Assembly: GCA_020355105.1 (NCBI GenBank)
Contig: CP070658.1
Span: forward strand, 1,920,830-1,941,091
Direction of reading: 5' to 3'
DNA: 20,262 nt
From: Candidatus Thorarchaeota archaeon
Lineage (GTDB): Archaea > Asgardarchaeota > Thorarchaeia > Thorarchaeales > Thorarchaeaceae
This document shows positions 13,195 to 20,262 of this stretch, one piece after another (position 1 is the stretch's first letter; the number at the start of each line of letters is the position of its first letter). The notes under the pieces are model-generated. The model was not told the origin of the DNA. It searched no databases and worked only from the letters and a program-made list of their open reading frames with translations. The position numbers and the translations under genes were made by a program.

Positions 13195-14202
13195 TTACTG
13201 CTTCGACGTGGTACTGATGTAGCTGACTTGGGTCACTTGACCAAGGTGCGATCTCTTTGGTCGAATCGCGAATCTCATTCTAAGTGGTCTTTTGACAGGG
13301 CCTGGAACAGACCCCCACAGAATGACATAGTCACCCCGTATCACACCATAATTCACAAAGCCTCCGGAAGGAGTGATCTCTTCTCCTCTCTCACCCATCT
13401 TCAGGACTTCGTTGTTGAAGCTGGTGCGTGTATGGAAACCTGTCTGACCAGGTCGGGGAACGCTGTAGCGTATGTTCGTGGGCGACCACGGACCAATACA
13501 GCCAACGCCTCGCTTGGTCTTGCGCGACTTGTGCTGAAGGATTCTGACCCCCCATCGCCTCACAGGACCTTGGAATCCATGTCCCTTGGTCACAGCAATC
13601 GAGTCAATCAGAATACCCTCACTAAGTATGTCAGCCACACGGACATCATTACCGAGTATGCTCTTGGCGTATTCAAATGCTTCTTGAACGCTGCGCGCAC
13701 CCACCTTGTATTCTGTGATGTCAGGCTTCTTCTTGGAAACTCCTGCAATTCTTGGCTGCGTGTGAACCAGCATCCGAATCTCTGTGATTGAATCAAGCTT
13801 TGACTCAAGCTCTTTCATCTTGTCTTTGTGTTTGTACTTCTTGGGCAGGGGTTTCACTCTTCGTAGATCATCTGAGAGGTTGTCTGCCAGTACTTCAGTG
13901 ACTAGTCTTGTACCATATGGCGTGGTCTTGTATCCACGAATGGAGAACGGCCTGATTGGTGGTGTGTCAAGGATAGTGACGGGAATAACTCTCTCCTGTC
14001 CCTTGAAAGGGCTATTTGGATTCTGAACGCTCATCACAGCATGTGACATGCCTGCTTTGTAACCGATAAATCCGAGAAGTTTGGGTTCTTCGCCGTCCCA
14101 GGAGGGCCAGTTCTTAATTCGTGGCAAGAACTTGGACGCTCTGCCTCTTGGGAGATAGGCCAGACTGCCTCTCCTTGGAGCATGCTTCTTTCTGTGAGCC
14201 AT
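13195..14202 (-). CDS. rpl3: Large-subunit ribosomal protein uL3
   Basis: Early assembly protein whose central extension reaches the peptidyl-transferase centre. It is 335 aa, the archaeal/eukaryotic type: MAHRKKHAPRRGSLAYLPRGRAS, LLGFIGYKAGMSH, TKGHGFQGPVRRWGVRILQH (about residues 208-227), KTKRGVGCIGPWSP, GQTGFHTRTSFNNEVLKMG. The N-terminal His-rich basic peptide is the archaeal signature. First gene of the S10-type block, preceded by a TATA box at 14305-14316 and a leader of about 80 nt. ATG 14202 follows GGTGAT. Confidence 0.97.
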   Translation of the reverse strand: MAHRKKHAPRRGSLAYLPRGRASKFLPRIKNWPSWDGEEPKLLGFIGYKAGMSHAVMSVQNPNSPFKGQERVIPVTILDTPPIRPFSIRGYKTTPYGTRLVTEVLADNLSDDLRRVKPLPKKYKHKDKMKELESKLDSITEIRMLVHTQPRIAGVSKKKPDITEYKVGARSVQEAFEYAKSILGNDVRVADILSEGILIDSIAVTKGHGFQGPVRRWGVRILQHKSRKTKRGVGCIGPWSPTNIRYSVPRPGQTGFHTRTSFNNEVLKMGERGEEITPSGGFVNYGVIRGDYVILWGSVPGPVKRPLRMRFAIRPKRSHLGQVTQVSYISTTSKQ

Positions 14203-14304
14203 CTGAAATCACCAGCAGTTTTGCAGCCCAGTCAATCTGGCTTTCAATAGCTAAACTGTCAAGACCGAGCTATTCTTACTACTGCGCGCGCCAAGCAGAA
14301 GTTC

Positions 14305-14316
14305 GTTTTTAAAACT
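14305..14316 (-). promoter_or_regulatory. TATA box of the rpl3-rpl4-rpl23-rpl2 operon
   Basis: Minus-strand AGTTTTAAAAAC is a near-consensus archaeal TATA box about 105 nt upstream of rpl3. It would start transcription near 14285, leaving a leader of about 80 nt. The rest of the gap 14203-14409 shows no gene; only weak hairpins (for example CCAG/CTGG) are seen in the leader. Confidence 0.55.
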
Positions 14317-14409
14317 TGCCCACCGACCAAATTGCCATTTCATTAGGTCACGACAGTCCTATGCAGCGTCTTTCGTGTTGACTTTACACAGTAGGCTCGA
14401 CCACCTCGA

Positions 14410-16815
14410 CTAGAAACGACGTTGCTCAGTTCTGGCAATAATCTCGTCCTGTAGCGCCTTGCCGATGTTTACGAAGTAGTCACTGTACCCTGCGACACGT
14501 ACAATGAGATCTCTGTACTCTTCGGGTTTCTTCTGAGCCTCCAAGAGAGTTCCCCTGTTGATTACGTTGAATTGGATATGATGGCCGCCCAGCTTGAAGT
14601 ACGCCCTCACAAGATGAGCGAGCTTTGTGCGACCTTGCTCGTCAGCGAGAATGTCAGGCATGAGTTTCTGATTGAGCAAGGTTCCACCAGTTCGAACATG
14701 ATCAATCTTGGAAACTGACTTGATTACCGCCGTGATGCCGCTTGTATCTGCACCATGGGAGGGCGAAACCCCGTCTGAGAGTGGGCTTCTGGACCTACGT
14801 CCATTTGGAGTGGCTCCAGTCACATGTCCAAAGTAGATGTGAACGGTTGTAGGAAGAAGATTCACCCGATATTCTCCACCTTTGGTATTGGGTCGGTCGT
14901 CAAGAACATCGAAGTATGCGTCAAATGCGGCCTGCGCAAGACTGTCAGCATAGTCGTCATCGTTGCCGTATGTCGGCGTCTTGTTCACAAGCATCTGGCG
15001 AACTAGTTCGTGGCCCTCGAAATCATCTTTGATTGCGACGAGAAGATCCTCCATTGTGAGATTCTTCTTGTCAAAGACATGGTACTTCACGGCTGATAAT
15101 GAGTCTGTCAGAGTCCCCATGCCAACGCCTTGGATATACGTGGAGTTGTATCTTGGGCCTCCATCATGATAGTCCTTGGCTCTTGCTATGCAGTCGTCAA
15201 AGAATAGCGACATTACTGGTGTCGGCATGTGTTCTGCATAGAGTCGCTCAATGATGCTGTTTCCTTCAATCTTGATGTCAATGAAGTACTTCAGCTGCCT
15301 CTTGTAGGCCTCCATGAGTTCCTCGAACGATCTGAAAGTGGTTGGGTCGCCAGTTTCTAGACCCACTCTCTTTCCAGTCTTGGGGTCCATTCCATTGTTC
15401 AGAGTTATCTCGAGTATCTTTGGCCAGTTACAGTATCCAGTAAGAGTGCAGCTCTCCTTACCAAATGCGCTTATGGTTACGCAGCCACTTGGACCTCCGG
15501 CGCGTGCGTCCTCAATCGACTTCCCCTGACGGAGGAACTCCTCAAGTATGACATCAGTGTTGAAGACTGACGGTTGTCCGAATCCCTCCTTGATTACATC
15601 TATGGCCGCCTTCAGGAACCGTTCGGGATTCTTCTCACTAATCTGGATACAGACACTTGGTTGAATCAGCCGCATTTCGTTCAGGACTTCCAGAATGAGA
15701 TAGGACAGGTCGTTTACAGCATCAGCTCCTTCCTCAGTCAGCCCTCCCGTGTTAATCAGCGCAAAGTCCTGATAGGTGCCGCTCTGTTTTTCGGTGATGT
15801 CTACCTTTGGAGGGGCCGGTTGGTTGTTGAACTTCACCCAGAGACAATGCAAGAGCTCCTTCGCAGACTCTCTGCTAAGCGTCCCTTCCTCTGATTCCTT
15901 CTTGTAGAACCGGTAGAGATTGGCATCCAACCGTCCGGGATTGAAAGAGTCCCAGACATTGAGCTCGATTATGACAGCAAGATGTACAAACCAGTACATC
16001 TGGAGTGCTTCCCAGAAGTTTCTGGGAGGGTTAGAAGGTACATGCGTACAGATTTCAGCTATTCTAAGAAGTTCCTTCTTCCTGATAGGATCCTCTACTT
16101 TCTTGGCAAGCTCACTAGCCTTGTCTGCGTGTCGTTTTGCAAAGACGATTAGAGCATCAGCTGCAATCTCTATGGCCTTCAGCTCTTCCTCTCTTGAGCT
16201 AGCATCGGGGTCGTTCTTGTGGTCAATCTCTGAGAGCCTCTGTCTGATGTCCTCCTTGAAGTCAAGTAGGCCCCTATGGTAGATCTTGTCGTCTAGAATG
16301 GCATGGCCCGGTGCTCTCTGCTCCATGAACTCGGTGTAGACTCCGGCCTCGAAAGCGGCCTTCCACTCATCAGACATTGCCGAGAAGACACGTTCCCTCA
16401 TGGTCTTGCCTTTCCAGAAGGGGATAATCTTGTCCCTGTAGGTGGTTCTAGTTTCATCAGAAACCGAGAATGGAGTTCTCTCCCTCGAATCTGCAATGTC
16501 TAGATCTTGAACGGAATGACAGCATAACTCAGGATAGGTGGAAGTGGCTCTCGGCGCTGGGCCTCTCTCACCGACAATCAGTTCGCCCCTATTGATGCAG
16601 ATCGTCTTGTTCTCCAAGACGTGTTTGAAGGCCAGAGCACGGGCAACCGGAACGGAAACGTTGTCTGCAGCGCCACTCTGATAGAACTCGGTCATCAGCT
16701 CAGCCCTCTCGGTAGATATGTAGGGCCTTGTGCCAACACTCTGTTCTCTCAGGTGCCTGACTCTTTCAGATATCAACCTGTTCCCCCTAGTTGCAGATTC
16801 TGGTCTTCCACTCAT
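14410..16815 (-). CDS. Glycyl radical enzyme of the pyruvate formate-lyase superfamily, atypical active site
   Basis: The 801-aa product has the full ten-stranded barrel layout. The Cys loop is GPSGCVTISAFGKESC with thiyl Cys445, and the glycyl radical loop is RVAGYSDYFVNIG with Gly776 near the C-terminus. Other family stretches: PPRNFWEALQMYWFVHLA, QPSVFNTDVILEEFLRQG, GGPRYNSTYIQGVGMGTLTDSL, GHVTGATPNGRRSRSPLSDGVSPSHGAD. It resembles the dehydratase/lyase branch (glycerol, hydroxyproline, choline enzymes) more than pyruvate formate-lyase itself, which has adjacent Cys-Cys. That branch carries Cys-x-Glu; here residue 447 is Thr, so the base-assisted elimination is doubtful and the substrate is unknown. 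No radical-SAM activase lies within the window. ATG 16815 is 46 nt after the SPOUT gene, with a possible TATA box (CTTTATAG, 16836-16829) between them. Confidence 0.93.
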   Translation of the reverse strand: MSGRPESATRGNRLISERVRHLREQSVGTRPYISTERAELMTEFYQSGAADNVSVPVARALAFKHVLENKTICINRGELIVGERGPAPRATSTYPELCCHSVQDLDIADSRERTPFSVSDETRTTYRDKIIPFWKGKTMRERVFSAMSDEWKAAFEAGVYTEFMEQRAPGHAILDDKIYHRGLLDFKEDIRQRLSEIDHKNDPDASSREEELKAIEIAADALIVFAKRHADKASELAKKVEDPIRKKELLRIAEICTHVPSNPPRNFWEALQMYWFVHLAVIIELNVWDSFNPGRLDANLYRFYKKESEEGTLSRESAKELLHCLWVKFNNQPAPPKVDITEKQSGTYQDFALINTGGLTEEGADAVNDLSYLILEVLNEMRLIQPSVCIQISEKNPERFLKAAIDVIKEGFGQPSVFNTDVILEEFLRQGKSIEDARAGGPSGCVTISAFGKESCTLTGYCNWPKILEITLNNGMDPKTGKRVGLETGDPTTFRSFEELMEAYKRQLKYFIDIKIEGNSIIERLYAEHMPTPVMSLFFDDCIARAKDYHDGGPRYNSTYIQGVGMGTLTDSLSAVKYHVFDKKNLTMEDLLVAIKDDFEGHELVRQMLVNKTPTYGNDDDYADSLAQAAFDAYFDVLDDRPNTKGGEYRVNLLPTTVHIYFGHVTGATPNGRRSRSPLSDGVSPSHGADTSGITAVIKSVSKIDHVRTGGTLLNQKLMPDILADEQGRTKLAHLVRAYFKLGGHHIQFNVINRGTLLEAQKKPEEYRDLIVRVAGYSDYFVNIGKALQDEIIARTEQRRF

Positions 16816-16861
16816 GAGATGATTCTTCTATAAAGCTCACGGGTATGGACGGACTATCATC

Positions 16862-17719
16862 TTAGTTATGGAACCCAGGTCTTGCGATTATATGTCCTAC
16901 AGACTTGTTGAGTAGCCCAAGACTTGCAAATAGGGCCTCCTCTAGGCGGACTGTTTCGGTGCCTTGGTCGGGGATGGTATTGACCCAGAAATCGACATGC
17001 TTCTTCAGCTCGTTATTCTCCTCAGAAAGCAACTCGCTTACTCCACGTTTCGGGCCACCAAACACTGCGAGTACAGATTTGGTATTGCCTACTGTGGACA
17101 TAATCTCATCTTCCAAGCTGGCGTAAGAAGGAGCGTTTCTGGAAAAGACAACTCTAGTTGTTTCAGAGACCTCACGGAGTTTCTCAACAAGACTGTCTAT
17201 TCTCGCTACTCTGTAACCCCAGTACTCCTCAACCTCATCACGACTGGCCACCTCTAGTCGGATCTTCGGTTTCGTGTTTGTTATCCGGAACAAAGTAGAC
17301 TCACGTTCGCTTACTGATTCCGGATGATCGATGAGCTGTTCAATGCCTATGTCTACCTTCCCGTTTCTTACTTGAATGCCCCATCTGTGCATCCCTTCGG
17401 TCAGGCCCTCAGGGGTCGTGATCAACGGATGACTTGGGGTCCTGAGAGGCGGCAGGAGTCCAGCGTATTTTAGAGAGGGGGAAATGGGAAAGACCTTCTT
17501 TCGCAGATACTGTGGAGTGTCCATATACTCAAGGAGCCTAACAAGCAGGCCCACGTCCTTCTTCTGACTTGCTGGAACCTGGCCTGTCTGGTAGACCATA
17601 ACAGAGTCAACTCGAAACACGGCCATAGCTCTAGCGAGTGAGCCGACCTTGACCGTCTTCTGACGAAGGTCGGAGCAGTCGACCAGTGATGTGTCCGGTA
17701 TTGCTACTTGAAGTCCCAA
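16862..17719 (-). CDS. SPOUT-class RNA methyltransferase, COG2106 family
   Basis: Predicted S-adenosylmethionine-dependent RNA methyltransferase with a trefoil knot; related to human SPOUT1 and unassigned archaeal proteins. Target not established. The 285-aa product shows the family stretches LARAMAVFRVDSVMVY (about 28-43), YLRKKVFPISPSLKYAGLLPPL with RTPSHPL, an OB-like insert (about 105-170), and the knot motif VLAVFGGPKRGVSELL with FWVNTIPDQGTETVRLEEALFASLGLLN at the end. The start is TTG 17719, preceded by Shine-Dalgarno AGGAGGT that overlaps the archease stop; no better start is in frame. It sits between archease and the glycyl radical gene, probably co-transcribed with archease, which suggests a shared RNA-processing theme for these two. 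Confidence 0.92.
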   Translation of the reverse strand: MGLQVAIPDTSLVDCSDLRQKTVKVGSLARAMAVFRVDSVMVYQTGQVPASQKKDVGLLVRLLEYMDTPQYLRKKVFPISPSLKYAGLLPPLRTPSHPLITTPEGLTEGMHRWGIQVRNGKVDIGIEQLIDHPESVSERESTLFRITNTKPKIRLEVASRDEVEEYWGYRVARIDSLVEKLREVSETTRVVFSRNAPSYASLEDEIMSTVGNTKSVLAVFGGPKRGVSELLSEENNELKKHVDFWVNTIPDQGTETVRLEEALFASLGLLNKSVGHIIARPGFHN

Positions 17720-17730
17720 ATGAAGACCTC

Positions 17731-18168
17731 CTAGAGATCAACCGTGAACCACATGGTTGTGATTTCAGATGTTTTCTCAATCTTCATGTCTGCATAGGTC
17801 ATGGCCTTTACTTCAGTTCGTGTGTCATGGCGTTCAAGATCTATTTCCTCACCCCAGGCACGACCTCTGAGCTTGAACCCCTCGGAGTCATTGCCCATCT
17901 CAAGTATCTCAAACTTCGAGTAGAATTGCACATTGATGTCGATGAGTGATAGAAGATTCCCAATCCATTCTACCAAGAGTTCCGGGAGATCCACTCCCTG
18001 AACGTTGATTTCGACCGAGTTCCTGGGTTGGACTGTTGAAGTATCGAGAATGACTTCAAATGTAGCTAGAGCTGCTTCTTCGAAGGCAGCCTCTAGTGTT
18101 GGTGCCCAACACTCAATGGTTATGTCTGCCGTATGCTCATGATATCGAAAGCCACGTTCAGGGGTCAT
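17731..18168 (-). CDS. Archease, activator of RtcB RNA ligase
   Basis: Small cofactor protein that stimulates the RtcB 3'-5' RNA ligase in tRNA exon joining. It is 145 aa, the family length. FRYHEHTADITIECWAPTLEAAFEEAALA (about 7-35) carries the conserved His/Asp motif. The middle strand pair VDLPELLVEWIGNLL, the segment TRTEVKAMTYADMKI (about 118-132) and the end MWFTVDL complete the archease fold; the Asp residues near the N-motif and the terminal Asp are the expected divalent-metal ligands. ATG 18168 is about 33 nt from a TATA box shared with tRNA-Ser. The SPOUT gene follows with a 12-nt gap. An intron-bearing tRNA-Thr lies in this window, a natural client of the pathway. RtcB itself is not seen here. 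Confidence 0.95.
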   Translation of the reverse strand: MTPERGFRYHEHTADITIECWAPTLEAAFEEAALATFEVILDTSTVQPRNSVEINVQGVDLPELLVEWIGNLLSLIDINVQFYSKFEILEMGNDSEGFKLRGRAWGEEIDLERHDTRTEVKAMTYADMKIEKTSEITTMWFTVDL

Positions 18169-18197
18169 TCTCTTTCATCAGCCAACCACTGCAGGAA

Positions 18198-18207
18198 GCT
18201 TAAAAGG
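18198..18207. promoter_or_regulatory. Bidirectional TATA box for archease and tRNA-Ser
   Basis: GCTTAAAAGG reads as a TATA box on both strands. It lies about 56 nt upstream of the tRNA-Ser 5' end on plus, matching the spacing at tRNA-Thr, and about 33 nt upstream of the archease ATG on minus, which would give a nearly leaderless archease mRNA. Confidence 0.5.
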
Positions 18208-18258
18208 CGTTTCCAACCGAGAGCAGCCGTCTGTCGCTTGGGCTTGACAGAAATCCAT

Positions 18259-18345
18259 GCCGAGGTAGCCAAGCCCGGATTAAGGCGCTGGTCTTGAAAA
18301 CCAGTTTCTTCGGAAGCGTGAGTTCAAATCTCACCCTCGGCGCCA
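18259..18345 (+). tRNA. tRNA-Ser(TGA) with encoded CCA
   Basis: Class II cloverleaf of 87 nt: GCCGAGG/CCTCGGC acceptor, GCC/GGC D stem, CTGGT/ACCAG anticodon stem around CTTGAAA (anticodon TGA), 13-base variable arm TTTCTTCGGAAGC, T arm GTGAG-TTCAAAT-CTCAC, discriminator G, encoded CCA. No intron. A short T run (from 18347) follows and could end transcription. Its 3' end is repeated, with a 5-base deletion, at 19192-19214. Confidence 0.98.
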
Positions 18346-18413
18346 CTTTTTGCCGCAACAACAGACACTAATCTCATTCTCGTTGGCTAGTCAGGCTAGT
18401 TGGTGCAATAATC

Positions 18414-19193
18414 TTGGATTTTCCTATCGATGCTTGGTACGATGCAATCTTCCTTCGTCATTCTCAGAGAAAGTACTCTGGTAAAGTTCCGAATGATGAA
18501 GTTACAAGAAGAATTGAAGAAGTCTGCGCCGAGTTCAGGCCATTCTCTGGTGCTAGAGCTGTTCTTGTGAAAGAGCCTGCGAATGATGTATTCAAGGGGG
18601 CAGTAGGCCCGTATGTTCTCAGGGTCACAGAAGCCCCATACTACATCGCATTCGTAGCCAACATGAACGCACCAAACATCCAAGCCATCACAGGATATCT
18701 AGGCGAAGGGGTCATTCTTGAGGCCACATCTCTGGGTTTGAATACTTGCTGGGTTGGAGGTTTCTTCCGCCGAAATGCTGTTTTGAAACAAATCGATCTC
18801 CATGACGATGAACGTGTGCTGGCCATCACACCTGTTGGGTACTCCAAGCAGAAACTTGACAGAGTTGGTGGTTCATCAAAACGGTATAGACGAAAGAGCC
18901 TCGACAGACTCATTGTGAGCGGAGAATTGGATGACAACAAGTGGATCGAAACTGCATTGGAGGCCGTCAGGATTGCTCCATCAGCTGCTAACAGACAACC
19001 TTGGAGATTCCAAATCAGCAATGACTCAGTTACAGTGTTAGCTAATAGCAGGAGAGAAGGATTAGGTGTTTCAAGGAAACTCGATTGTGGCATCGCCATG
19101 CTGCATCTTGAGTTGGGTGCACTTACAGCAGGCAGTAAGGGTAGCTGGGAGTTCCTTCAGTATCCTGGTGTAGCACGTTACAAAGTCAGCTAG
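18414..19193 (+). CDS. Nitroreductase-family flavoprotein (TM1586-like)
   Basis: The 259-aa product has two related halves of an FMN-dependent nitroreductase fold. The N-half begins with the FMN-phosphate motif FLRHSQRKYSGKVPNDEV and includes GYLGEGVILEATSLGLNTCWVGGF. The C-half has WIETALEAVRIAPSAANRQPWRF, typical of the TM1586 subgroup, and DCGIAMLHLELGA. It presumably reduces a small electrophile with NAD(P)H or reduced ferredoxin; the substrate is unknown. The start is TTG 18414: the frame is closed by TAA at 18369-18371 with no other start codon between. No Shine-Dalgarno is visible. The gene is intact and lies between tRNA-Ser and a partial copy of that tRNA's 3' end, which begins inside the stop codon, so it may have arrived by a tRNA-targeted event. 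Confidence 0.88.
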   Translation: MDFPIDAWYDAIFLRHSQRKYSGKVPNDEVTRRIEEVCAEFRPFSGARAVLVKEPANDVFKGAVGPYVLRVTEAPYYIAFVANMNAPNIQAITGYLGEGVILEATSLGLNTCWVGGFFRRNAVLKQIDLHDDERVLAITPVGYSKQKLDRVGGSSKRYRRKSLDRLIVSGELDDNKWIETALEAVRIAPSAANRQPWRFQISNDSVTVLANSRREGLGVSRKLDCGIAMLHLELGALTAGSKGSWEFLQYPGVARYKVS

Positions 19194-19214
19194 TTCAAAC
19201 CCTCGGCGCCACTT
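19192..19214 (+). repeat. Degenerate copy of the tRNA-Ser 3' end (possible attachment-site remnant)
   Basis: AGTTCAAA followed by CCCTCGGCGCCACTT repeats tRNA-Ser bases 18321-18328 and 18334-18348 exactly; five bases (TCTCA, 18329-18333) are missing. The copy includes the T loop, acceptor 3' strand, discriminator, CCA and two flanking bases. It starts within the nitroreductase stop codon and ends just before the DUF998 stop. Distance between copies is 871 nt. Consistent with a tRNA-derived attachment site or partial tRNA duplication. Confidence 0.75.
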
Positions 19215-19823
19215 CTAGTTAGTGAGAAACACCATTAGGGCCAGTACGAAGTAGTAGACTTGATAGGTGCTAACCATGAATCGTTCAACCAGCCCAAAGT
19301 AGCTCTTTGTGGCGGTGAATGACGAAGCAACTACGAGAATCAATGAAACTATCGCAGTAATCAATGAGAATGTCGCAAATGTACTCCATTCTACTACAGA
19401 TTCCAGTCGAAACCACATTGCCACCATTCCTGCAGTTGTCAATATTCCCGATATGGAAATCAGAACTAGATGCATCTTTCCTCGGGTGGTAGTGATTTCA
19501 CCACCGGCGTCAAGAGGGAAAAACAGAGCGACAAGCATTCCAAGGAACCCGCTGATTACAAACAGAACAGGACCAATGATTGATCCTTCTCCGTTATTCA
19601 CTCCCCAATGCAGCCCCAAATAGAAGACGAACAACAGAGTACTCGATGAGATGATGAACTTGTCAAATAGCTTCTTTCTAGGAGCGTCAACTGCCATGAG
19701 CGTGCTAACATCATCTCTGATGTGGCTATAGTCCGGCAGCAAGATTCCTCCAAGAATCCACATTACAGTATAGATGATTGGACTGAGCATTCCAGAGATT
19801 GCGAGAAGATGGAATAGATTCAT
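19215..19823 (-). CDS. DUF998 family integral membrane protein
   Basis: The 202-aa product has six predicted membrane spans, at about residues 10-31, 56-75, 80-102, 116-138, 145-168 and 183-201. The short motif FFPLDAGGE after the third span and the LSPIIYTVMWILGGILLPDYSHIRDDVSTL opening are typical of DUF998, whose biochemical role is not established. ATG 19823 follows AAAGGAAG (19839-19832). It lies 41 nt after the thiolase stop on the same strand and may be co-transcribed. Its stop abuts the tRNA-Ser 3'-end copy. Confidence 0.85.
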   Translation of the reverse strand: MNLFHLLAISGMLSPIIYTVMWILGGILLPDYSHIRDDVSTLMAVDAPRKKLFDKFIISSSTLLFVFYLGLHWGVNNGEGSIIGPVLFVISGFLGMLVALFFPLDAGGEITTTRGKMHLVLISISGILTTAGMVAMWFRLESVVEWSTFATFSLITAIVSLILVVASSFTATKSYFGLVERFMVSTYQVYYFVLALMVFLTN

Positions 19824-19864
19824 GACTTCTACTTCCTTTGATTCGGGGTCAAAAGAGGACTATA

Positions 19865-20262
19865 TTAAGCATCTAGATTCTCAATGACGGTGGCAACGCC
19901 CTGTCCACCGCCAACACAGGCATTGGCAACTCCATATCTCGCCTTCTCTTCTTTGAGGATTCTTGCGAGTGTTCCGGTCAACCTGATCATGGTAGAGCCC
20001 AGAGGGTGCCCGATGGCAATTGATCCCCCCATGACATTTACTTTCTCCTCAGGAATGTTCAGTTTGTCCATACAGTTGAGAGGTACAATACTGAACGCCT
20101 CGTTTATCTCCCAGTAGTCGATGTCTTCAACTCTCAGCCCCGCATGTCCAAGGGCCTTCACAGTGGCAGGTACAGGTCCACGACCCATGACAGAGGGGTC
20201 AACGCCCGCCCATCCCATGGAAACAATCCGTGCCATGGGCTCTACACCTCTTCTTTCTGCCT
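19865..20262 (-). CDS. Thiolase (acetyl-CoA acetyltransferase family), C-terminal part
   Basis: The frame is open to the right edge (codons reading AERRGVEP precede Met at 20236), so that Met is internal and the N-terminal two-thirds with the nucleophilic Cys lies outside. About 132 residues are visible, carrying the C-terminal thiolase signatures: INEAFS, GGSIAIGHPLGSTMIR with the catalytic His, and CVGGGQGVA with the second catalytic Cys. It condenses or cleaves acyl-CoA, for example two acetyl-CoA to acetoacetyl-CoA (mevalonate pathway) or in beta-oxidation; which one cannot be told from this part. Followed by the DUF998 gene. Confidence 0.95.
   Translation of the reverse strand, partial: AERRGVEPMARIVSMGWAGVDPSVMGRGPVPATVKALGHAGLRVEDIDYWEINEAFSIVPLNCMDKLNIPEEKVNVMGGSIAIGHPLGSTMIRLTGTLARILKEEKARYGVANACVGGGQGVATVIENLDA

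Noticed and set aside
13099..13791. Plus-strand open frame of 230 codons
   Set aside because: Lies antisense to rpl3 and the start of rpl4, both unambiguous.
20234..20236. ATG at 20236 as the start of a short 123-aa protein
   Set aside because: The frame stays open to the window edge and the upstream codons continue thiolase-like sequence, so this Met is internal to a truncated thiolase gene.
1..20262. CRISPR arrays, insertion sequences, integrases or phage genes
   Set aside because: No regularly spaced repeats, transposase or integrase motifs were seen; the only repeat of note is the tRNA-Ser 3'-end copy.

Overview
The window is archaeal chromosomal DNA. Supporting evidence: archaeal-type ribosomal proteins uL3, uL4, uL23 and uL2; two Sm-like proteins; an archease; a SPOUT RNA methyltransferase of the archaeal/eukaryotic COG2106 type; a tRNA with a bulge-helix-bulge intron in its T arm; TATA boxes with BRE-like context; and tetrahydromethanopterin C1 enzymes (FwdC, Ftr, Mch). 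Base composition looks slightly below 50% GC. This gene content in a non-methanogen-looking setting (GH31 glucosidase, thiolase, glycyl radical enzyme, 2-oxoacid:ferredoxin oxidoreductase) would fit an Asgard archaeon such as Thorarchaeota. That placement is inference only; a ribosomal protein tree would decide it.

Layout. 1-2271 (-): a GH31 alpha-glycosidase running off the left edge. 2335-3298 (+): three small proteins (charged 69-aa protein, two-helix membrane protein, 80-aa beta-rich protein). 3321-3430 (-): tRNA-Thr(GGT) with a 32-nt intron between T stem and T loop. 3548-4520: a divergent pair, a zinc-finger/membrane-anchor protein (-) and a HEAT-repeat protein (+). 4556-7444: a C1 locus, ftr (-) diverging from fwdC-mch (+) across a 156-bp control region that holds a perfect inverted repeat. 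7491-7769 (+): a ubiquitin-like MoaD/SAMP protein, tail to tail with korB-korC (9139-7766, -). 9285-9713 (+): a two-domain Sm-like protein. 14202-9819 (-): rpl3-rpl4-rpl23-rpl2, then an RHH regulator translationally coupled to ftsZ. 18168-14410 (-): archease, SPOUT methyltransferase, glycyl radical enzyme. 18259-19214: tRNA-Ser(TGA), a nitroreductase-family gene, and a 23-nt degenerate copy of the tRNA-Ser 3' end. 19215-20262 (-): thiolase (5' part outside the window) and a DUF998 membrane protein.

How the genes work together. FwdC, Ftr and Mch are successive steps of the formyl/methenyl-tetrahydromethanopterin branch (CO2 to formyl-methanofuran to formyl-H4MPT to methenyl-H4MPT, or the reverse). 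KorBC adds ferredoxin-linked 2-oxoacid chemistry. Archease is the activator of the RtcB ligase that joins intron-containing tRNAs, and such a tRNA lies in the same window. RHH-ftsZ recalls the haloarchaeal cdrS-ftsZ2 cell-division operon, here placed where rps19 would normally follow rpl2.

Most notable observations: the T-arm tRNA intron with a clean splice prediction; a glycyl radical enzyme with Thr in place of the Glu that normally sits two residues after the radical cysteine; the tRNA-Ser 3'-end duplication bracketing a nitroreductase gene; and the rpl2-RHH-ftsZ junction. No intergenic stretch exceeds about 210 bases.
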